Shown one piece after another: positions 59,887 to 64,000 of a stretch of DNA of 64,000 bases. The notes below the pieces were generated by a model. The model was not told the DNA's origin, made no database searches, and saw only the letters and a list, made by a program, of their open reading frames with translations. Both the position numbers and the translations under genes were made by a program. Positions within the stretch are counted from its first letter, which is position 1, and each line of letters begins with the position of its first letter. Source of the DNA: an uncultured Collinsella sp. (GTDB lineage: Bacteria > Actinomycetota > Coriobacteriia > Coriobacteriales > Coriobacteriaceae); contig CAUGJE010000001.1 of the NCBI GenBank assembly GCA_959599915.1, positions 62,001-126,000 of the forward strand, in the 5' to 3' direction.

Positions 59887-61191
59887 ATGTTCTGTTCGCA
59901 GTGTGGCGCTCCTATGGGCGATAACGACAAGTTCTGCGGTGTGTGCGGTGCTCCTAATGCTGGTGCTGGAGCTTCCACCCCTCAGGGTCAGCCTCAGCAA
60001 TTTGTCCCTCAGCCTCCCATGAACGCGCCCAAGGGCTGTGTGGCTCAGGCGTTTGAGGATATGACCAAGACTCCGGGCGTGCTGCAGCGCGTGTGCCAGA
60101 TTGCCTTTTTGCCGGCGCTGATTTGCGTTGTGTCGGTGCTCGTGTTGTTTATTCCCGTTATTGGCGGCATTGCGGCTGCCATCGGCTTTTTGGCAGCTTG
60201 CATTGCGAGCGTGTGCGGTTCGGGCTTTGGCATCGAGTGGGGTCGTGATCTTTCGCTCAAGGTCGATGACGGCATGGACCGTCCACTCATGCGTTCCACG
60301 TCGTTTGGTCTCGGAGTCTTTTCGAGCGTTATTTCGGTCGTGCTCGAGGTTATCGCTGCCATTCCCGTTATCGGTGTAGTGCTTTCGCTGGTGGAGGGCG
60401 TGGTAATTGGCGCCGCGGGCTCGTATTCTTATTACGGCTCTTATGCGCTCGAGGCTGCGCTGTTCGGTTCGCTCGGCCTGCTTGTCCTGGCGCTAATTGC
60501 CTCGGCGATTCTGGGTGTCTTCTTTAAGATGTTCGCCGACATCGCCGTGATGCACTTTGCGGTGACCGGTCGCGTCGAGAGCGCGTTTTCGCTCGATAAG
60601 GTCTGGGCCGCCTTTAAGAACAACAAGACCAAGCTGTTCTGTGCTTCGTTCCTTCCCGAGTTTTTGACGGGCCTGGTCGCCAACGTTGTCACATGGATCT
60701 TGACGGTTGTCTTTGGCGCCATTGCCTCTGTCGGTATGTATAGCTACTACTATCGTCCTACGGTTATTGAGGCGCTTGTTACCGGCGGTGGCATCACACT
60801 CGTGCTGTTCCTGGTGCTGGTCGCTTTTGTCACCGTATTTCTTACGGTCTTTGGCAAGATGCTCAAGCACCGTGCCGTTGGCTATTGGGTTGCACGTTAT
60901 GCAAGCGAGTGGGCCGACGAGGACAAGGACGACGTCCTGACTTTTGTATTGCCCTTCGAGAAGAAGTCCGCTCCCTCGGGTTACAGCGCTCCGGATGTCG
61001 CACCCGCGCCCGCACCCGAGCCCGCGCCTGAGCCCAAGCCTGCGCCCGAGCCGGCGCCCGCGCCTGAGCCCAAGCCTGCACCCGAGCCGGCGCCTGTGCC
61101 TGAGCCCGAGCCGGCGCCTGAGCCCGAGCCGGCGCCTGAGCCCGAGCCGGCGCCCGAGTCAAGTTCCGACGAGGACCCTCAGGACGAGTAG
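59887..61191 (+). CDS. Zinc-ribbon DUF4013-like membrane protein with Pro/Glu tail
   Basis: 434 residues. The N-terminus is a zinc ribbon (CSQCGAPMGDNDKFCGVCG). A Gln/Pro linker precedes the membrane domain (about 50-340) with six or so hydrophobic segments and the DUF4013-style central loops. The C-terminus (about 365-434) is a low-complexity tail of EPAPEP and EPKPAPEP repeats encoded by tandem DNA repeats. ATG 59887 has AAGGG 9 bases upstream; ATG 59878 is also possible. Function unknown; tails of this kind often span the cell wall or bind proteins. Confidence 0.82.
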   Translation: MFCSQCGAPMGDNDKFCGVCGAPNAGAGASTPQGQPQQFVPQPPMNAPKGCVAQAFEDMTKTPGVLQRVCQIAFLPALICVVSVLVLFIPVIGGIAAAIGFLAACIASVCGSGFGIEWGRDLSLKVDDGMDRPLMRSTSFGLGVFSSVISVVLEVIAAIPVIGVVLSLVEGVVIGAAGSYSYYGSYALEAALFGSLGLLVLALIASAILGVFFKMFADIAVMHFAVTGRVESAFSLDKVWAAFKNNKTKLFCASFLPEFLTGLVANVVTWILTVVFGAIASVGMYSYYYRPTVIEALVTGGGITLVLFLVLVAFVTVFLTVFGKMLKHRAVGYWVARYASEWADEDKDDVLTFVLPFEKKSAPSGYSAPDVAPAPAPEPAPEPKPAPEPAPAPEPKPAPEPAPVPEPEPAPEPEPAPEPEPAPESSSDEDPQDE

Positions 61192-61241
61192 CCATGCCGC
61201 CTGCCATTTGGGGGCGGGGTAGAAATAGCGATTGACAAATG

Positions 61242-61281
61242 AGCGGGGGCGGACGTGTCGAAACGTCCGCCCCCGCTTTGC
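61242..61281. terminator. Strong stem between convergent genes
   Basis: AGCGGGGGCGGACG (61242-61255) and CGTCCGCCCCCGCT (61264-61277) are exact complements. It lies between the zinc-ribbon gene and the convergent M20 gene. Confidence 0.75.
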
Positions 61282-61313
61282 TCTAGCCAGGCTGTTATGG
61301 ATTGGTGTGACGA

Positions 61314-62777
61314 CTACTCGTCGTGCTTCTCCTCGCGGCGTGCAGCAGCGCGGGCTTCGTGGATGCCCTTGATTGCGGCATGGCGAGCCGTGCGGGCATC
61401 ATGGATGGCGTCACGGGCCTCGGCGGTCGTCGCCTTGGCAGAGCGCAACTTGGCGGCCAGATCGGGGTTGGTTTCGGCGACCGCGGTAATCGCGGGGCCG
61501 TCGAGCTCCTCTTGCGTGGGCTCGGCCAAAAAGTCGATAGCATACTGGGCGGCCACCATGGAGCCCTTTGCCAGCACGGTCTCGTCAATCTTGTAAAAGC
61601 AGGAATGCTGGGCGTACGTGGCGCCAATCTTGGGGTTGCGCGTACCTACAAAGGCGAGCACGCCCGGTACGCGGCGCAGGTACTCCGAAAAATCCTCGCC
61701 CGAAAGCGTGCCGCGGTAATGGCCTTCGCCGGCTGCACCCAGGCACTTGAGCACAGCTTGGCGGCAGCGCTCGCTCGAGGCGACGTCGTTTTCGACCTTA
61801 TAGTTGGCGATGGTGTAGTCGGTAAGTTCGGCCTCGGCGCCCAGGGCCGCCGCCGTGTGCTCCACGATGCGGCGCATGAGCTCGGGCATTTCCTCGTGCG
61901 TCTTGTCGCCATAGGTGCGCACCGTGCCGGCAAGGTAGGCCGTGCCGGCGATAACGTTACGCGCCGTGCCACCATGAAGCTCGCCGACGGTGATGACGGC
62001 GGGCTCGTAGGGGCTAATCTCGCGCGAGACGATGGTCTGCAGGGCGTTGACGATCTCTGCCGCCACCATAACGGCGTCGTGGCCGCGCTGGGGCATGGCG
62101 CCGTGGCATGAGGTGCCGCGGACGTCGATGCGGAACCAATCGGTATTGGCCATGCGCGGGCCGGGTTCGCAGCTCACGGTGCCGGCGTCGACCTCGCTCC
62201 AGATATGTGCGGCGTAGACACCGTCGACGCCGTCGAGCACACCCGTGCCGATCATGAGCTTGGCGCCCTGGCCGTTTTCCTCGCTAGGCTGGAAGACGAT
62301 GCGGATCTCGCCGTGGATGTCGTCGGTCATATGGCGCAGAATCTGCAGCGTGCCGAGCATCATGGCGATGTGGCAGTCGTGGCCGCAGGCGTGCATGCAG
62401 CCCTCGTTGACGCTGGCGAACTCCTCGCCGGTCTGCTCGGTGACGGGCAGGGCGTCGATGTCGGCGCGCAGCAGGATGCGGCGGCGTGGCGTGCCGTCCT
62501 CGCGATAGGCATCCGGCGCGGTACCGCGAAGCGTTGCCACCAAGCCGGTCTTGAGCGGACGCTCGTAGGGGATATTCATGGCGTCGAGCTGGTTGGCGAT
62601 GTCAGAAGTCGTGCGCTCCTCGGCGAGGCTCAGCTCCGGGTGCTTATGGAAGTGGCGGCGCTGCTTGATGATGTAGGGTTCAAACTCGGTAGCGATATCT
62701 TGGATGGCTGCGGTGACGTCGTCAGCCGCGCGAGCCTCGGTCGCCGCCATAATCTGTTGTGCCTTGGTCTTCGTCAT
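61314..62777 (-). CDS. M20 family metallopeptidase / amidohydrolase
   Basis: A 487-residue di-zinc hydrolase. Metal motifs: GCMHACGHDCH and QPSEENGQGA, with AAHIWSEVDAGT following. RRHFHKHPELSLAEERTT near residue 45 is the opening of the amidohydrolase/N-acyl amino-acid deacylase subgroup (IAA-amino-acid or hippurate hydrolase-like). A C-terminal extension of about 60 residues is Ala/Arg/Glu rich and probably helical. Ribosome site AAGGAG; ATG 62777. The frame runs far upstream but that part is antisense to the next gene. Substrate unknown. Confidence 0.9.
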   Translation of the reverse strand: MTKTKAQQIMAATEARAADDVTAAIQDIATEFEPYIIKQRRHFHKHPELSLAEERTTSDIANQLDAMNIPYERPLKTGLVATLRGTAPDAYREDGTPRRRILLRADIDALPVTEQTGEEFASVNEGCMHACGHDCHIAMMLGTLQILRHMTDDIHGEIRIVFQPSEENGQGAKLMIGTGVLDGVDGVYAAHIWSEVDAGTVSCEPGPRMANTDWFRIDVRGTSCHGAMPQRGHDAVMVAAEIVNALQTIVSREISPYEPAVITVGELHGGTARNVIAGTAYLAGTVRTYGDKTHEEMPELMRRIVEHTAAALGAEAELTDYTIANYKVENDVASSERCRQAVLKCLGAAGEGHYRGTLSGEDFSEYLRRVPGVLAFVGTRNPKIGATYAQHSCFYKIDETVLAKGSMVAAQYAIDFLAEPTQEELDGPAITAVAETNPDLAAKLRSAKATTAEARDAIHDARTARHAAIKGIHEARAAARREEKHDE

Positions 62778-62945
62778 GGTCGATTTGCTCCTTGCTGGGT
62801 TGATCGCAAAATCGTACAGGCTCTCTCCAGTATGCCACCTGCCGCTAGGGCTGGTAAAGTTGCCGTTTGCCGCTTGGGGTTTTGTTACAAGGGCGGGGGA
62901 GTACACTCGGGGGTGTTGAATTTCCTGCCAGAGATGGGGATGCCC

Positions 62946-64000
62946 ATGCAACATATCGATCGGATTATCCGCTCCAAGAACGTCTTTACCGCGCAAGACG
63001 GCATCGATACCGCCCGCGAGCTGGCGATTGCCATCGCAGGCGACCGTATCGTCGCAGTCGGTGCGCCCGATGACGTGATCGCCGCCGTTCCCGCCGCCAC
63101 GTCGGTTATCGATTACGGCGAGCAGTTTGTCTGCCCAGGTTTCCATGACGCTCATCTGCACTTCTTCCATACCTCGGTCGGCTCCTCGCCGTACATGCTC
63201 ATGGATATGGGCACGTCCGAGGCTGCGCTGGTGCAGCACGCGCTCGAGTTTTCCAAGGACCTGCCCGATGACGCTTGGGTTGTGACGCAGGGCTGGCGCG
63301 ACTACCGTTGGGACCCGCCCGAGCATCCTACCAAGGCGTCGCTCGATGCGGCATTCCCCGATCGTCCCTGCGTTATGTATTCGGGCGACGGGCATACGCT
63401 TTGGCTCAACAGCCGCGCACTCGAGGCGCTCGGCGTCACACACGACAGCGAGCCGCCAGCGGGCGGCAGCTACGACAAGGATGCAAACGGCGAGCTCACG
63501 GGCATTGCTCACGAGGCGGCTGCCATGCAGCTGCTACCGCGCTGCCTTGAGTGGCTGGGCGAGGATCGCATCGCAAGCGCTTACGCCGATCAAATGAGGC
63601 GGATGGCCGAGCAGGGCATCACCTCGATATGCGATATGTCGCTCATGCCCATGCCGGGCTGCGACTTTATCCGCGACGACGTCTACGACAAACTACAGGC
63701 AGCCGGCAAGTTGGGCATCCGAGCCCATCTGTTCCCCACGCTGCTGGATGACCAGTCGCGCTTGGAAGAGCTGCAGGCACGTTACGCGAACAACCCGCTG
63801 CTCTCGGCGCCTGGTTTTAAGCAGTTCTTCGACGGCGTGTCGAGCGAGCATACGGCATATCTCACCGAGCCCTATACCAATCCGCGCTTCTCAGGCGATC
63901 AGGGCCGCCTGACGGTTCCTGCCGAGCGCATGCGCAAGCTGGTTCTGGCGGCTGCGGAGCGTGGTCACACCGTGCGCATCCACGTCATCGGCGATGGTGC
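62946..64000 (+). CDS. Amidohydrolase (Amidohydro_3/YtcJ-like), right end cut
   Basis: The first 351 residues of a metal-dependent amidohydrolase. FVCPGFHDAHLHFFH has the HxH metal pair, DDAWVVTQGW and GHTLWLNSRALEALG are typical of the YtcJ-like family, and VRIHVIGDG at the edge is the next metal-His block. ATG 62946 is preferred over ATG 62940 because GGGG lies 6 bases upstream. The gene is divergent from the M20 enzyme, with 168 bases between the starts. Exact substrate is unknown. Confidence 0.88.
   Translation, partial: MQHIDRIIRSKNVFTAQDGIDTARELAIAIAGDRIVAVGAPDDVIAAVPAATSVIDYGEQFVCPGFHDAHLHFFHTSVGSSPYMLMDMGTSEAALVQHALEFSKDLPDDAWVVTQGWRDYRWDPPEHPTKASLDAAFPDRPCVMYSGDGHTLWLNSRALEALGVTHDSEPPAGGSYDKDANGELTGIAHEAAAMQLLPRCLEWLGEDRIASAYADQMRRMAEQGITSICDMSLMPMPGCDFIRDDVYDKLQAAGKLGIRAHLFPTLLDDQSRLEELQARYANNPLLSAPGFKQFFDGVSSEHTAYLTEPYTNPRFSGDQGRLTVPAERMRKLVLAAAERGHTVRIHVIGDG

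Overview
The window looks like chromosomal DNA of a Gram-positive, GC-rich anaerobe of the class Coriobacteriia, most probably Collinsella. This is inferred from gene content: a 1593-residue fusion of acyl-CoA dehydratase activase and DUF2229 domains, an AmaP/DUF2273/Asp23 operon, a divergent DXS, a SEC-C methionine aminopeptidase and many radical-SAM or zinc-ribbon proteins. It was not tested by any search. No rRNA, tRNA, phage, CRISPR array or transposase gene was seen.

Left third (1-25.7 kb): the aspartate pathway (start of thrC divergent from lysC, then asd), an Ogt DNA-repair methyltransferase, a histidine-kinase remnant, an AIM24-family protein, a MacB/FtsX-type exporter, an XRE membrane regulator, phosphofructokinase, an Ntn-hydrolase-like protein, an M18 aminopeptidase, a 2-hydroxyacid dehydrogenase, methionine aminopeptidase, a radical SAM protein and an alpha/beta hydrolase. 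A signalling pair follows (degenerate GGDEF-REC-HD-GYP protein plus HPt protein). Next comes a visibly AT-richer block with a DUF2975/XRE pair and a BcrA-like ABC transporter with two permeases.

Middle (25.7-46.6 kb): a polar amino-acid ABC importer operon on the minus strand with a C26 peptidase, DXS, an HD hydrolase coupled to a frameshifted CmpB-like membrane gene, amtB-glnK, a TetR/MFS pair with visible operators, a HAD phosphatase whose start codon lies inside a long hairpin, a small toxin-like gene with a candidate antisense RNA, and a TetR gene leading into the giant dehydratase-activase fusion and a 3-hydroxyacyl-CoA dehydrogenase.

Right (46.6-64 kb): a DUF389 protein, an OPT transporter, coaX, a dCMP deaminase, a NifU-like protein, lgt, a large membrane protein, yebC, the Asp23 operon, YitT, a zinc-ribbon membrane protein, an M20 amidohydrolase and the start of an Amidohydro_3 enzyme.

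Two things stand out beyond the genes. First, at 39.2-39.6 kb a 41-residue hydrophobic/basic peptide has its Shine-Dalgarno inside a hairpin, a 3' stem over the stop codon and a convergent minus-strand promoter with consensus spacing. This is the layout of a type I toxin-antitoxin locus of the Fst/TxpA kind, and it is bracketed by two copies of one palindrome. Second, the intergenic regions are packed with hairpins: a dispersed family built on a GGGACAGG-like core whose flanking arms differ between sub-families yet stay complementary, and many long locus-specific inverted repeats of 19-35 bp arms.
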